Source: Rhodomicrobium udaipurense JA643
GTDB taxonomy: Bacteria > Pseudomonadota > Alphaproteobacteria > Rhizobiales > Rhodomicrobiaceae
NCBI RefSeq assembly: GCF_000636015.1
Contig: NZ_JFZJ01000007.1
Location: 1 to 61,351 of the forward strand
DNA length: 61,351 bases
Direction of reading: 5' to 3'
Shown here: positions 27,012 through 35,777 of the stretch, piece by piece
How positions within the stretch are numbered: the first letter of the stretch is position 1
How the letters are laid out: every line of letters starts with the position of its first letter
Notes under the pieces: generated by a model
What the model saw: only the letters and a program-made list of their open reading frames with translations
The model's database searches: none
Told to the model about the DNA's origin: nothing
Translations under genes and position numbers: made by a program

Positions 27012-27281
27012 ATGTCGATTACCGCAGAGCGCAAGGCCGCGCTGATCATCGAATATGCCACGAAGCCGGGCGACACCGGTTCGCCGGAAGTGCAGATCGC
27101 CGTTCTTTCCGAGCGGATTTCGAACCTCACCGAGCACTTCAAGACCCACAAGAAGGACAACCACTCGCGCCGCGGGCTTCTGAAGCTCGTCAGCCAGCGC
27201 CGCCGGTTGCTCGACTATGTGAAGGGCAAGGACGACGCGCGCTATCGCGAAATCATCGGCCGTCTCGGCATCCGCCGCTAA
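27012..27281 (+). CDS. rpsO: 30S ribosomal protein S15
   Basis: The 89-aa protein is full length. It has [34 protein letters not shown] and [16 protein letters not shown], the helices that bind the central domain of 16S rRNA. It follows GGAGATAACC. A terminator comes directly after, separating most transcripts from pnp. Confidence 0.99.
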   Translation: MSITAERKAALIIEYATKPGDTGSPEVQIAVLSERISNLTEHFKTHKKDNHSRRGLLKLVSQRRRLLDYVKGKDDARYREIIGRLGIRR

Positions 27282-27308
27282 ACGACCTTCGCCGATTGCT
27301 GAATTTCA

Positions 27309-27340
27309 ATGCCGGAGCGGGCCGCCGTTCCGGCATTTTT
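27309..27340 (+). terminator. Rho-independent terminator after rpsO
   Basis: An 8-bp stem ATGCCGGA/TCCGGCAT (27309-27316 with 27329-27336) closes a 12-base GC-rich loop and ends in a run of five T, 28 bases after the rpsO stop. Confidence 0.8.
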
Positions 27341-27531
27341 CGTATGCGGTTGCACATTCGACTAAGGCTCAGTGACAGCCGAAAGCCCAGCACAACCGGA
27401 AGCGGTGCACATTTCTCCGCTAGGAGCCGGGCGCAAACTGCGGTAAGTGTGGCCTCGCGCACAAGCAAATGACGCACATGATATGAGCCGGGGGAAGGGC
27501 CTCCGGCTTGAGCTGTTGGAAAAGAATAAAG

Positions 27532-29661
27532 ATGTTCGATATCTTCCGCGAAGAAGTGGAATGGGGCGGCCGCAAGCTGACGCTCGAAACGGGCCGGATT
27601 GCACGGCAGGCAGATGGCGCGGTGCTCGCGCATTATGGCGAGACGAGTGTGCTCGCAACCGTGGTCGGCGAACGTGACGCGGACCCGTCGAAAGACTTCT
27701 TCCCCCTCACGGTGAATTACCAGGAAAAGGCCTACGCGGCCGGCAAGATCCCCGGCGGCTATTTCAAACGCGAAGGCCGCCCGACCGAACGCGAGACGCT
27801 CGTCTCCCGCCTCATCGACCGCCCGATCCGTCCGCTTTTCGCGCACGGCTTCAAGAACGAGACGCAGGTCATCGTGACCGTGCTCAGCCACGACATGGAG
27901 AACGATCCCGATATCGTCGCCATGGTCGCCGCTTCGGCCGCGCTGACGATTTCCGGCCTCCCCTTCCTCGGCCCGATCGCCGCTTCCCGCGTCGGCTACT
28001 CGAAGGGCGAGTATATCCTCAACCCGACCTCCGACCAGATCAAGGCGAGCGACCTCGACCTCGTCGTTGCCGGTACGGTGGACGCCGTGCTGATGGTGGA
28101 ATCGGAAGCGAAAGAGCTGTCGGAAGACATCATGCTCGGCGCGGTCGTCTTCGGCCAGCAGGGCTATGGCCCGGTCATCAATGCCATCATCGGCCTCGCC
28201 GAACAGGCCGCGAAAGAGCCCTGGACGATCCCAGACGCGAAGAACGAGTTTGAATCCAAGGTGAAGAAGCTCGTCGAGAAGGACCTCAAGAAGGCATTCC
28301 AGATCGCGGGCAAGCAGGAGCGGCAGGCCAAGGTCGCCGAAGCGAAGGCCAAGGCCGTCGCCGAATTCGTCAGCGCGGAATCGACCGCCGGCGAAAAGAA
28401 CAAGGTCGCCGAGGCCTTCAAGGAAATCGAGAAGCACGTCGTTCGCACGAGCATTCTCAAGACCGGCAAGCGCATCGACGGCCGCGACCTCAAGACCGTT
28501 CGCCCGATCCTTTCGCAGGTCGGCGTGATCCCGCGCACGCACGGCTCGTCGCTGTTCACGCGTGGCGAGACGCAGGCGCTGGTTGTCGCGACGCTCGGCA
28601 CCGGCGAGGACGAGCAGTGGATCGACTCGCTCGAAGGAACCTACAAGGAATCCTTCCTGCTGCATTACAACTTCCCGCCCTACTCGGTCGGCGAGACGGG
28701 CCGCATGGGTTCCCCCGGCCGCCGCGAAATCGGCCACGGCAAGCTCGCCTGGCGCGCGGTTCATCCGATGATGCCGGATAGCGACAAGTTCCCCTACACG
28801 GTGCGCGTCGTCTCCGAGATCACCGAATCGAACGGCTCGTCCTCCATGGCGAGCGTGTGCGGTGCCTCGCTGTCGCTGATGGACGCGGGCGTGCCGATCA
28901 AGGCGCCGGTCGCGGGCATCGCGATGGGCCTTATCAAGGAAGCCGAAGGCGTGGCCGTCCTCTCCGACATCATCGGCGACGAAGACCACCTCGGCGACAT
29001 GGACTTCAAGGTGGCCGGTTCCGCAAATGGCGTGACCGCGCTCCAGATGGACATCAAGATCACGGGCATCACGACCGAGATCATGAAGACCGCGCTGGAG
29101 CAGGCCAATGAAGGCCGCCTGCACATCCTCAACGAAATGTCGAAGGCGCTCAACGCCGCTCGCGGTGAGCTCGGCGAATTCGCCCCGCGCATCGAGACGA
29201 TCACCATCCCGACCGACAAGATCCGCGAAGTGATCGGCTCGGGCGGCTCGGTCATCCGCTCCATCGTGGAAGAATCCGGCGCGAAGATCGACATCTCCGA
29301 CGACGGCACGGTGAAGATCGCGGCCGCGAACCTCAGCTCGATTCAGGACGCGATCAACCGCATCAAGTCCATCGCGTCCGAGCCGGAAGTCGGCGTGATC
29401 TACAAGGGCAAGGTCGTGAAGATCGTGGAGTTCGGCGCGTTCGTGAACTTCTTCGGTTCGCGCGACGGCCTCGTGCACATCTCGCAGATGGCCGAACGCC
29501 GCCTGAAGCACGCGTCCGAAGTCGTCAAGGACGGCCAGGAAGTTTTCGTGAAATGCCTCGGCTTCGACGAGCGCGGCAAGGTCCGCCTCACGATGAAGGG
29601 CATCGACCAGACCGACGGCAAGGAAGTTGCCGCCGCCCCGGCCGAACAGCCCGCAGGCTGA
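27532..29661 (+). CDS. pnp: Polyribonucleotide nucleotidyltransferase (PNPase)
   Basis: The 709-aa 3'-5' phosphorolytic exoribonuclease of the RNA degradosome has two RNase PH domains (about 8-145 and 320-490) with an alpha-helical linker. A KH domain (about 555-615, [17 protein letters not shown]) and an S1 domain (about 620-692, [20 protein letters not shown]) follow. [16 protein letters not shown] is the typical start, so the ATG at 27532 is preferred over the in-frame ATG at 27508. It is preceded by a GGAAAAG ribosome-binding site. The 190-bp leader after the rpsO terminator suggests its own promoter; autoregulation as in E. coli is possible but not visible. Confidence 0.98.
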   Translation: MFDIFREEVEWGGRKLTLETGRIARQADGAVLAHYGETSVLATVVGERDADPSKDFFPLTVNYQEKAYAAGKIPGGYFKREGRPTERETLVSRLIDRPIRPLFAHGFKNETQVIVTVLSHDMENDPDIVAMVAASAALTISGLPFLGPIAASRVGYSKGEYILNPTSDQIKASDLDLVVAGTVDAVLMVESEAKELSEDIMLGAVVFGQQGYGPVINAIIGLAEQAAKEPWTIPDAKNEFESKVKKLVEKDLKKAFQIAGKQERQAKVAEAKAKAVAEFVSAESTAGEKNKVAEAFKEIEKHVVRTSILKTGKRIDGRDLKTVRPILSQVGVIPRTHGSSLFTRGETQALVVATLGTGEDEQWIDSLEGTYKESFLLHYNFPPYSVGETGRMGSPGRREIGHGKLAWRAVHPMMPDSDKFPYTVRVVSEITESNGSSSMASVCGASLSLMDAGVPIKAPVAGIAMGLIKEAEGVAVLSDIIGDEDHLGDMDFKVAGSANGVTALQMDIKITGITTEIMKTALEQANEGRLHILNEMSKALNAARGELGEFAPRIETITIPTDKIREVIGSGGSVIRSIVEESGAKIDISDDGTVKIAAANLSSIQDAINRIKSIASEPEVGVIYKGKVVKIVEFGAFVNFFGSRDGLVHISQMAERRLKHASEVVKDGQEVFVKCLGFDERGKVRLTMKGIDQTDGKEVAAAPAEQPAG

Positions 29662-29685
29662 GGCTGATAGAAACATATGAATGCG

Positions 29686-29714
29686 AAAAGCCCCGGCATG
29701 CCGGGGCTTTTTTT
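29686..29714 (+). terminator. Rho-independent terminator after pnp
   Basis: The 26-base perfect palindrome AAAAGCCCCGGC/GCCGGGGCTTTT is followed by more T, giving seven in a row. It begins 24 bases after the pnp stop. Confidence 0.92.
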
Positions 29715-29788
29715 GTTTGCCACGCCATCGATTCAATTTTAACTTATGGGCTTGAACGTAGCTATTGATTGAGCAGCGGAGTTCGTCC

Positions 29789-30535
29789 GTGTCTGACCGT
29801 TCTTTCGACCATGATATTCAATATTACTTCGACACCGCGTCGTTTCTCGTCAAGTCTGCGGAAGCCATCGACCGAGAACTTGCGGAGAAGACCGGGAAGA
29901 ACTTCAATATTTTCGATGCTCTCGAACTAAGTTATGAAAATCATATCTCGCGCATACTACGCGACCTGCTTGATCCTCACGGAAGCCACGGACAGGGTAC
30001 TCGTTTTCTCCAAGCATTTTTCGATGAGTGCGAGAAGCAATGCGCTGGCGTTGTGGCTTGGGCTGGGAATGTTTCCGATGCGAGCGTCATGACCGAAGTA
30101 GCCACGCAGGAAGGTCGTCGCATAGATATCGTGATCAGCTTACCCCACAATCGCCTGATCGGGATCGAGAACAAGCCATTTGCAGCCGAGGGGCATGAGC
30201 AACTCGACGCTTATGCGGAAGACCTTGAGATACGAAGCGGAAGTACGCGTGGCCCCAAGGGCGGCGGGACCGAACGTAATTTCTATCTCATTTATCTCTG
30301 CGGCCATGCCGGATTGCCTTCGACGTTGAAGCGCTACGCTTGGCTGAAAAGCGAGCACCATTTTGTCGACATGCGCTACAACAGGCGCGACGAAGGCCCG
30401 TCCCTCAAACTCTGGGCAAACCGCTGCGTGCAAATTGCGGAGGCCGACAAGCTGCGGATCTTCATGCACGACTTTTCTTTTTGGATTGCAGCGAAATTTA
30501 ACGAATTCTCCGAGGGAGATTGCGCAAATGTATGA
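29789..30535 (+). CDS. PD-(D/E)XK nuclease-like protein, N-terminal part (gene split by a frameshift)
   Basis: The 248-aa frame resembles the PDDEXK_4-type nuclease group. IFDALELSYENHISRILRDLL precedes a core with RRIDIVISLPHNRLIGIENK (Asp in RIDI, then the E-N-K of an ExK motif) and GHEQLDAYAEDL. The GTG at 29789 follows GGAG at suitable spacing; a TTG at 29765 is the alternative. It stops just where the family would continue into a C-terminal domain, and that domain follows in another frame with an 8-base overlap. Removing one G from the GGG at 30514-30516 joins both into one gene of about 455 codons. Low GC relative to neighbours suggests recent transfer. Role, possibly defence, is unproven. 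Confidence 0.6.
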   Translation: MSDRSFDHDIQYYFDTASFLVKSAEAIDRELAEKTGKNFNIFDALELSYENHISRILRDLLDPHGSHGQGTRFLQAFFDECEKQCAGVVAWAGNVSDASVMTEVATQEGRRIDIVISLPHNRLIGIENKPFAAEGHEQLDAYAEDLEIRSGSTRGPKGGGTERNFYLIYLCGHAGLPSTLKRYAWLKSEHHFVDMRYNRRDEGPSLKLWANRCVQIAEADKLRIFMHDFSFWIAAKFNEFSEGDCANV

Positions 30536-31163
30536 AGCGGAGAAGCACGCGCTTGAGGAGTATATTTTCAATTTGGTAAAAAGTAATAACAGTCGAGCAT
30601 TGAAGGTTGCGGTCCTCACGCGAGATATCTCCTCAAAAATTGAGGAAATTATAATCGATGACTTTATAGATAAACTCGACTTAAAACTAAATAAAAACGG
30701 CATCCGCCGCTCTCCACCTTTGCTCCATTCTTTTTATAAACAGTATGATAGCATCAGGTGGCGATCTCCCGACTGGAGAAAAGGCTGGTTTATAGGAATC
30801 GAATTCGGCCTTCCAAATCTTCGGGAAGCCGGGTTCGGTTTCTGTGCTCCCGATTCGGTTGCCGCTAGAGACCCCGCAGCAAAAGATTACGATACTATGG
30901 ATGGAGAACTTAGACTCAAGCTTGTTGCTGATATTAGAAAAACGAGTTTCAAGAGCGGGCTTCATCGAGAATGGCCATGGTGGCCAGCTTTTTTTCAGGC
31001 TGCAGGACTCAGGAACTGGCTCGAGACCGAATGTCTGCTCAAGCTTGCCGGAGTTGAGCTTCACGACGGGGTGTCTTTTGTCGACTGGCTCGCAGATGAT
31101 CTCGATTTGTTATATCGCACCGTCGACAAAGTGCTTTCCGAACAGGCTCCGCCGCCCACCTAA
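30528..31163 (+). CDS. C-terminal part of the split PD-(D/E)XK-like gene
   Basis: The 211-aa frame starts at an ATG overlapping the preceding stop, with GGGAGA upstream, so reinitiation is conceivable. The content (EEYIFNLVKSNNSRALKVAV, RKGWFIGIEFGLPN, DGVSFVDWLADDLDLLY) looks like the C-terminal half of PDDEXK_4-type proteins rather than a separate family. By hand count, 30541-30720 is about 39% G+C against well over 60% in adjacent housekeeping genes. The stop overlaps the convergent ABC1 kinase gene by 4 bases. Either a degenerate half-gene or the second cistron of a two-part protein. Confidence 0.55.
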   Translation: MYEAEKHALEEYIFNLVKSNNSRALKVAVLTRDISSKIEEIIIDDFIDKLDLKLNKNGIRRSPPLLHSFYKQYDSIRWRSPDWRKGWFIGIEFGLPNLREAGFGFCAPDSVAARDPAAKDYDTMDGELRLKLVADIRKTSFKSGLHREWPWWPAFFQAAGLRNWLETECLLKLAGVELHDGVSFVDWLADDLDLLYRTVDKVLSEQAPPPT

Positions 31164-32560
31164 ACCGGCAGCGGCACCCCCGTCGCCTTGAACGCCGCCT
31201 CCTGCCGCGCACCCACCTCATCGCGGCGGAAATCCTCGATCACCTCGTTGAACGCGCGATAGAAATTCATCTCCGTTTGCAGGTGCAGGAACACCGCGCC
31301 AAGCCCGATCGCCGCGCGGTCCATGAACACGAACTCGCGCGGGATCTTCACCGGCCCCTTCTCGCGAAGCCCCTGATGCACGCGGAACACCTCACGGCGG
31401 CCATATTCGTTCGGCGCGACGCCCTCGGCCACCGAGCGCACGCGGTCGTCGAGTAGCGGCCCGTAGATGAAGCCCGCCCAGATGTTCAGGATGTCGATCA
31501 GTTCGTTTGACAGGCCCTTGAAGCCCCACGTCTCGTAAGCGTGCACGATCAGCGCGCGGTCGTTCGTGCGCAGGCCGTTGTAAAGGTCGATCACGCCGCC
31601 GACGAATTTCGGCTTGAAGGTGCGGATGCAGCCATAGTCGAGCAGGTTGATGCCCGCCGCGCGGCCGTCGTCGTCCTCGAAGATGGTGTAATTGCCGAGA
31701 TGCGGGTCGCCGTGGATGACGGCGTAATGGCTGAACGGATACCACCAGGCGCGGAAAAGCGCGCGCGCGATGGTGTTGCGCTCTTCGAGCGGGCGCGCCT
31801 TGTAATCGAGGAGCTTACGGCCCTCAAGCCACGTCATGGTGAGGAGCCGCTTCGTGGACAGGTCCGGCAGAAGCTCCGGCACGCGGATCGTCTCGTCGCC
31901 CGCGAAGAAATGCGCGTAAAGCGCCATGTGCCGCGCTTCGAGCGTATAGTCGAGTTCCTCGCGCAGCCGCGCGCCGATCTCGCCCACCATTTCGGAGGTG
32001 TCGAGCGCCGCATCCATGCGCTTGTAGAGCCCCATCACGATCTGAAGCTGGTTCAGGTCGGCTTCCACGGCGGACTGCATCTCGGGATATTGCAGCTTCA
32101 CCGCGAGCGAGCGGCCATCGAGCGCGCGCGCCTTGTGCACCTGCCCGAGCGAGGCGGCAGCGGCGGCTTCGTGGCCGAAATCGGCGAATTTCGCCTGCCA
32201 GTCGGGGCCGAGTTCCGCGCTCATGCGGCGGCGGACGAAGGGCCAGCCCATCGCGGGTGCCTGGTTCTGAAGCTGCGCGAGTTCGGCGGCATATTCCGGC
32301 GGGATCGCGTCGGGCACGGTGGAGATGAGCTGCGCGACCTTCATCAACGGCCCCTTGAGGCCGCCAAGCGCCGCCGCTAGCGATTGCGCGTTCTTCTGCC
32401 GATCCGCGCCGCCCATGAGATAGGCCGCGCCGAGCCGAGCCGCCACGCCGCCTACATTCGTGCCGACGCGCGCGTACCGCTGAACGCGCTGCGAAAGGCG
32501 GTTGCCCTCGCGGTCTTCGCCGTCGAGACGGCTGCTCGTTGCGTCGTTGTTGTCCTGCAT
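31160..32560 (-). CDS. ABC1/UbiB-family atypical protein kinase
   Basis: The 466-aa protein belongs to the AarF/UbiB/COQ8 group, linked to isoprenoid-quinone synthesis. The Ala-rich nucleotide loop is AAAAASLGQVHKA, the catalytic segment HGDPHLGNY, and the metal-binding DFG-like segment LLDYG. The motif usually read KxGQ near the N-terminus is here MKVAQLIS, with Ala for Gly. It has no C-terminal membrane helices typical of E. coli UbiB, so it is an ABC1 relative rather than a UbiB orthologue. The ATG at 32560 follows GAGGGTGAGGG; a GTG three codons upstream is possible. Its GC content matches the core genome, unlike the two nuclease-like genes around it. Confidence 0.88.
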   Translation of the reverse strand: MQDNNDATSSRLDGEDREGNRLSQRVQRYARVGTNVGGVAARLGAAYLMGGADRQKNAQSLAAALGGLKGPLMKVAQLISTVPDAIPPEYAAELAQLQNQAPAMGWPFVRRRMSAELGPDWQAKFADFGHEAAAAASLGQVHKARALDGRSLAVKLQYPEMQSAVEADLNQLQIVMGLYKRMDAALDTSEMVGEIGARLREELDYTLEARHMALYAHFFAGDETIRVPELLPDLSTKRLLTMTWLEGRKLLDYKARPLEERNTIARALFRAWWYPFSHYAVIHGDPHLGNYTIFEDDDGRAAGINLLDYGCIRTFKPKFVGGVIDLYNGLRTNDRALIVHAYETWGFKGLSNELIDILNIWAGFIYGPLLDDRVRSVAEGVAPNEYGRREVFRVHQGLREKGPVKIPREFVFMDRAAIGLGAVFLHLQTEMNFYRAFNEVIEDFRRDEVGARQEAAFKATGVPLPV

Positions 32561-32746
32561 TGCCCTCACCCTCAGGTCTTACCACGGAGATAAGGCGCCC
32601 AGCGCGAAAAGCCAATGGCGAGAACGGTTCTTGCCGACGCGCTCCTTCTGCATCTTCGCCTGCGTCGTCACGCCGTCTGGCGAAACATTGACTGGCTCGG
32701 CAACGTCGCTAGGCTTATGCGAAGCATTTTTTTGAACGGTATCGTG

Positions 32747-33430
32747 ATGCTCAATAAGACCTCGACTACATTCGAGATGATACTAAGCCAATTCAATAGG
32801 AAAGAGCGACACTGGGGGCTCCACGCATTACTCGCTTCGGTGGAAATTGACGATCAATTCAGGTCTCTTATCAAAGAAAAGATCGACGTTGACGTCCCCC
32901 CAACCGCGTGGTGGGCGATAGATTATCATTTCGACTGGCTCCATGCAGCATTAACCTGCTTTGAGCAGCAATTGGAACCTTTAGAACTTCGGCCTCAATC
33001 AAATGCTCGGCAAGTTATCAAGGGAAATCAGGAGGACATTGATTTTATCATCGCCTTTGATGAAACAGTTTTGTTAGTATAAGTAAAGTGCGTCGGACGT
33101 TGGAATAAGAATCAGATGCTATCTAAGTCAAAGCGTATAAAAAATTTGCCACCTCGCAATAAATTAAATTTATATCTCGTATTGATGTCTCCTTATCAGC
33201 CAAACGATACGTTTATGAAATCCGGCTGGAACACTAACGTTGAAGATAGTGAGATACCTACTTGTTGGATTCCGCTACCATTTGGTGATGGCTCGCCGTT
33301 TTTTGCTGTTGAACGATGCAAAGTGAACCCACAGCAGCGTACGAAAAAGAACAAAAATGGCGGGCATTGGCGAATTACGCCAAAGAGCAAGCTAGGCAAG
33401 CACAATAATGTGTATGAAAAGACTGATTAA
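32747..33430 (+). pseudogene. PD-(D/E)XK-like gene interrupted by an in-frame stop at the expected ExK glutamate
   Basis: The first part (32747-33082, 111 residues) has FNRKERHWGLHALL, DYHFDWLHAALTC and GNQEDIDFIIAFDETVLLV, then TAA at 33080. Without changing frame, the sequence resumes VKCVGRWNKNQMLSKSKRIK and runs to 33430, ending GGHWRITPKSKLGKHNN. From my memory of this family, the core continues LLIEAKG after the conserved Asp. Here the expected GAA-GCN-AAG reads TAA-GTA-AAG, so one G-to-T change would create the stop at the catalytic Glu. Two separate short proteins are possible (an ATG lies at 33116) but less likely. It is very AT-rich (17 G/C in 33121-33180). An upstream Met at 32717 is an alternative start. 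Confidence 0.65.
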
Positions 33431-33468
33431 AGGTACCGGCAGCGCCAACGCGCTGCCCGCGAAAGACG

Positions 33469-35334
33469 CTACCTAAGCGCCCCTTCCTCCAGCGTCTCAA
33501 GCTCGGAGATCATGTCCTCGATCACCGACAGGCCCATCGACCAGAAGCCGGGGTCCGTCGCGTCGAGGCCGAACGGCGCGAGAAGCTCGGTGTGATGCTT
33601 CGTGCCGCCCGCGCGCAGCATATCGAGATAGCGACCCTCGAAGCCTTCCGGCGCGCGCTCGTAGGCCGCGTAGAGCGAGTTCACTAGGCAATCGCCGAAC
33701 GCGTAGGCATAGACGTAGAACGGCGAGTGCACGAAGTGCGAGACATACGTCCAATAGGTGTCGTAGCCCTCGTTCATGATGATCGCGGGGCCGAGGCTCT
33801 CGGTCTGCACCTGAAGCCAGAACGCGCCGAGTTGATCCGAGGTCAGTTCGCCCTGCCGCCGCGCCTCATGCACCAGCCGCTCGAACTGGTAGAACGCGAT
33901 CTGGCGCACGACGGTGTTGATCTTGTCTTCCACCTTCTGCGCGAGCAGCGCGCGCTTCTCGCGCGGGTTCTCCGTCTGGTTCAGCAGCGCCTTGAAGGTC
34001 AGCATCTCGCCGAACACGCTGGCCGTCTCTGCGAGCGTCAGCGGCGTATAGGCCATCAGCGCGCCCTGCGCATTCGCCAGCACCTGATGCACGCCATGGC
34101 CAAGCTCATGCGCGAGCGTCATCACATCGCGCGGCTTGCCGAGGTAATTCATCATGATGTACGGGTGCGCGGAAGGCACCGTCGGATGCGAGAACGCGCC
34201 GGGCGACTTGCCGTCGCGCACGGGCGCATCGATCCAGTTCTTCTTGAAGAAGCCGTCCGCGACTTCGGCCATCTTCGGCGAGAAGCGGTGATAGGCGGCA
34301 ATCACGGTCGAATGCGCATCTTTCCAGGCGATGACCGGCTCCGGGTCGCGGCTGATGGGGGCGTTGCGGTCCCAATAATTCAGCGTATCCACGCCGAGCC
34401 ACTTCGCCTTGAGCGCGTAATAGCGGTGCGACAGGCGTGGATAGCTCGCGCGCACGGCTTCGACGAGCGCATCCACCACTTCCGGCTCCACGCGGTTCGC
34501 AAGGTGCCGCGATGAGGCGACATCCGGGAAACCGCGCCAGCGGTCGGAGATTTCCTTGTCCTTCGCGAGCGTATTCATGACGAGCGTGAACAGCCGCACA
34601 TTCTCCTTCAGCACCTTGCCGATGGATTGAGCGGCGGCGGCGCGGCGCACCGGGTTCGCGTCGGAGAGAAGGTTCAGCGCCGGTTCGAGCGTCAGAATCT
34701 CGCCATCCACGTCGAAGCGCAGGCTCGTCAGCGTCTCGTTGAACAGGCGGCTCCACGCGGCGGGGCCGGTCATCGCCTTTTCGTGGAACAGCCGCTCGAT
34801 GTCGTCGGCAAGCTGATACGGACGCTCCTTGCGCAGATCGGTGAGCCACGGGCGATAATGGCCGAGCTTCTCGTTCGCGATCGCCTTGTCCATCACCGCG
34901 TCGTCGATGCGGTTGAGTTCCAGCTCAAAAAACAGAAGCTCTGTGCCGATGACGGTGAGCTTGTCGCGCACGTCGCCGAAAAGCTTGGCTCGCGCCGGGT
35001 CGCCCGTATCGGTGACATAGTTCAGATAGGAATAGGAGCCCACGCGGCCCATGAGGTCGGAGAGGCTCTCATAAGCCGCCAGCGCGCCCGCGAGGCCTGC
35101 CGGGTCGCGCTCAGCGAGATCGCCGAGCTTGCCCGCGTAAGCCGCCTTGAACTCTCCAGCGCGAGCCTTGGCGGTCTCGATGTCGGATGCGAGTTTCGCC
35201 TCATCGGGATAGAGATCGCCGAGATTCCAGCCGGGGATTTCCTCCGCCTTTTGCGGCGCGACTTCGAGAAATCCGCGATCCGCCTCAAGAGCGCCAACCG
35301 GTTGCGTAACCATCGCCCGCAAAGTCGAAAACAT
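33469..35334 (-). CDS. pepF: Oligoendopeptidase F, M3B metallopeptidase
   Basis: The 621-aa cytoplasmic zinc peptidase degrades short peptides. The zinc motif HELGH lies at residues 409-413 (LAHELGHGVHQVLA), and the third ligand Glu is expected in ETASVFGEM about 25 residues on. GWNLGDLYPDEAKLASDIE at the N-terminus and YVSHFVHSPFYVYAYAFGD near the C-terminus are PepF landmarks. The ATG at 35334 follows AAAGGA. An ATG at 35367 would add 11 Lys/Arg-rich residues with no ribosome-binding site. The pseudogene lies downstream in convergent orientation. Confidence 0.95.
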   Translation of the reverse strand: MFSTLRAMVTQPVGALEADRGFLEVAPQKAEEIPGWNLGDLYPDEAKLASDIETAKARAGEFKAAYAGKLGDLAERDPAGLAGALAAYESLSDLMGRVGSYSYLNYVTDTGDPARAKLFGDVRDKLTVIGTELLFFELELNRIDDAVMDKAIANEKLGHYRPWLTDLRKERPYQLADDIERLFHEKAMTGPAAWSRLFNETLTSLRFDVDGEILTLEPALNLLSDANPVRRAAAAQSIGKVLKENVRLFTLVMNTLAKDKEISDRWRGFPDVASSRHLANRVEPEVVDALVEAVRASYPRLSHRYYALKAKWLGVDTLNYWDRNAPISRDPEPVIAWKDAHSTVIAAYHRFSPKMAEVADGFFKKNWIDAPVRDGKSPGAFSHPTVPSAHPYIMMNYLGKPRDVMTLAHELGHGVHQVLANAQGALMAYTPLTLAETASVFGEMLTFKALLNQTENPREKRALLAQKVEDKINTVVRQIAFYQFERLVHEARRQGELTSDQLGAFWLQVQTESLGPAIIMNEGYDTYWTYVSHFVHSPFYVYAYAFGDCLVNSLYAAYERAPEGFEGRYLDMLRAGGTKHHTELLAPFGLDATDPGFWSMGLSVIEDMISELETLEEGALR

Positions 35335-35507
35335 GCGCCGTCCTTTCGTGACCTTTTCCCTTTCCATTTGGCCATTTGAGCGGGCGGGTCAACCGTCATC
35401 GGCGCATTCGCCACCGAAAACGGACGGCCGCGCCTCCGGCGACAAGGCGCTTTAACGTTTTATTCAGGTTTCCATTTCGCTAAGCGGCGATTGGCTTACG
35501 TAGGCGC

Positions 35508-35527
35508 TTTTCCACAGACGTGGAAAA
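35508..35527. promoter_or_regulatory. TTTTCCAC-N4-GTGGAAAA inverted repeat in the pepF/DUF882 gap
   Basis: Perfect 8-bp arms lie in the divergent region between pepF and the DUF882 gene. The left arm reads TTTTCCACA, which fits the relaxed DnaA-box consensus TTWTNCACA; the right arm differs at the last base. An operator or an isolated DnaA-binding pair are both possible. The surrounding 35368-35777 otherwise holds no gene I can support. Confidence 0.4.
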
Positions 35528-35777
35528 TTTCTCGCCGCTCCAATAATTTAGCTTGAGCGATGCGGAAATGTCATAACCAGATCCCGCCGCGCCTTCTTTT
35601 TCTCTCATTTCTTTCCTAACGGTTTGTTTACCAATTCGAGCTTATCTACTAAGGCGTGTGCTTTTGCTGACATCAACCCGGCGGCACCACAGTCGAGTAG
35701 AGAACACCAGCGCTTGTTGGCGCGAAACAGGGGTTCAACTGGTGATAGTTGTTGCGTTTGGCGGCGTACGCGGCCTG

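Noticed and set aside
27253..29736. 827-codon minus-strand frame opposite pnp
   Set aside because: Pure antisense shadow of PNPase, rich in His, Asp and Arg with no domain.
30528..30535. Programmed ribosomal frameshift as the explanation of the overlap
   Set aside because: There is no slippery heptamer or downstream pseudoknot-like structure that I can see. A one-base change in the G-run is simpler.
35500..35660. Possible replication origin (DnaA-like boxes, AT-rich patch)
   Set aside because: Only one pair of imperfect boxes, and no dnaA, dnaN, hemE or parAB genes nearby.
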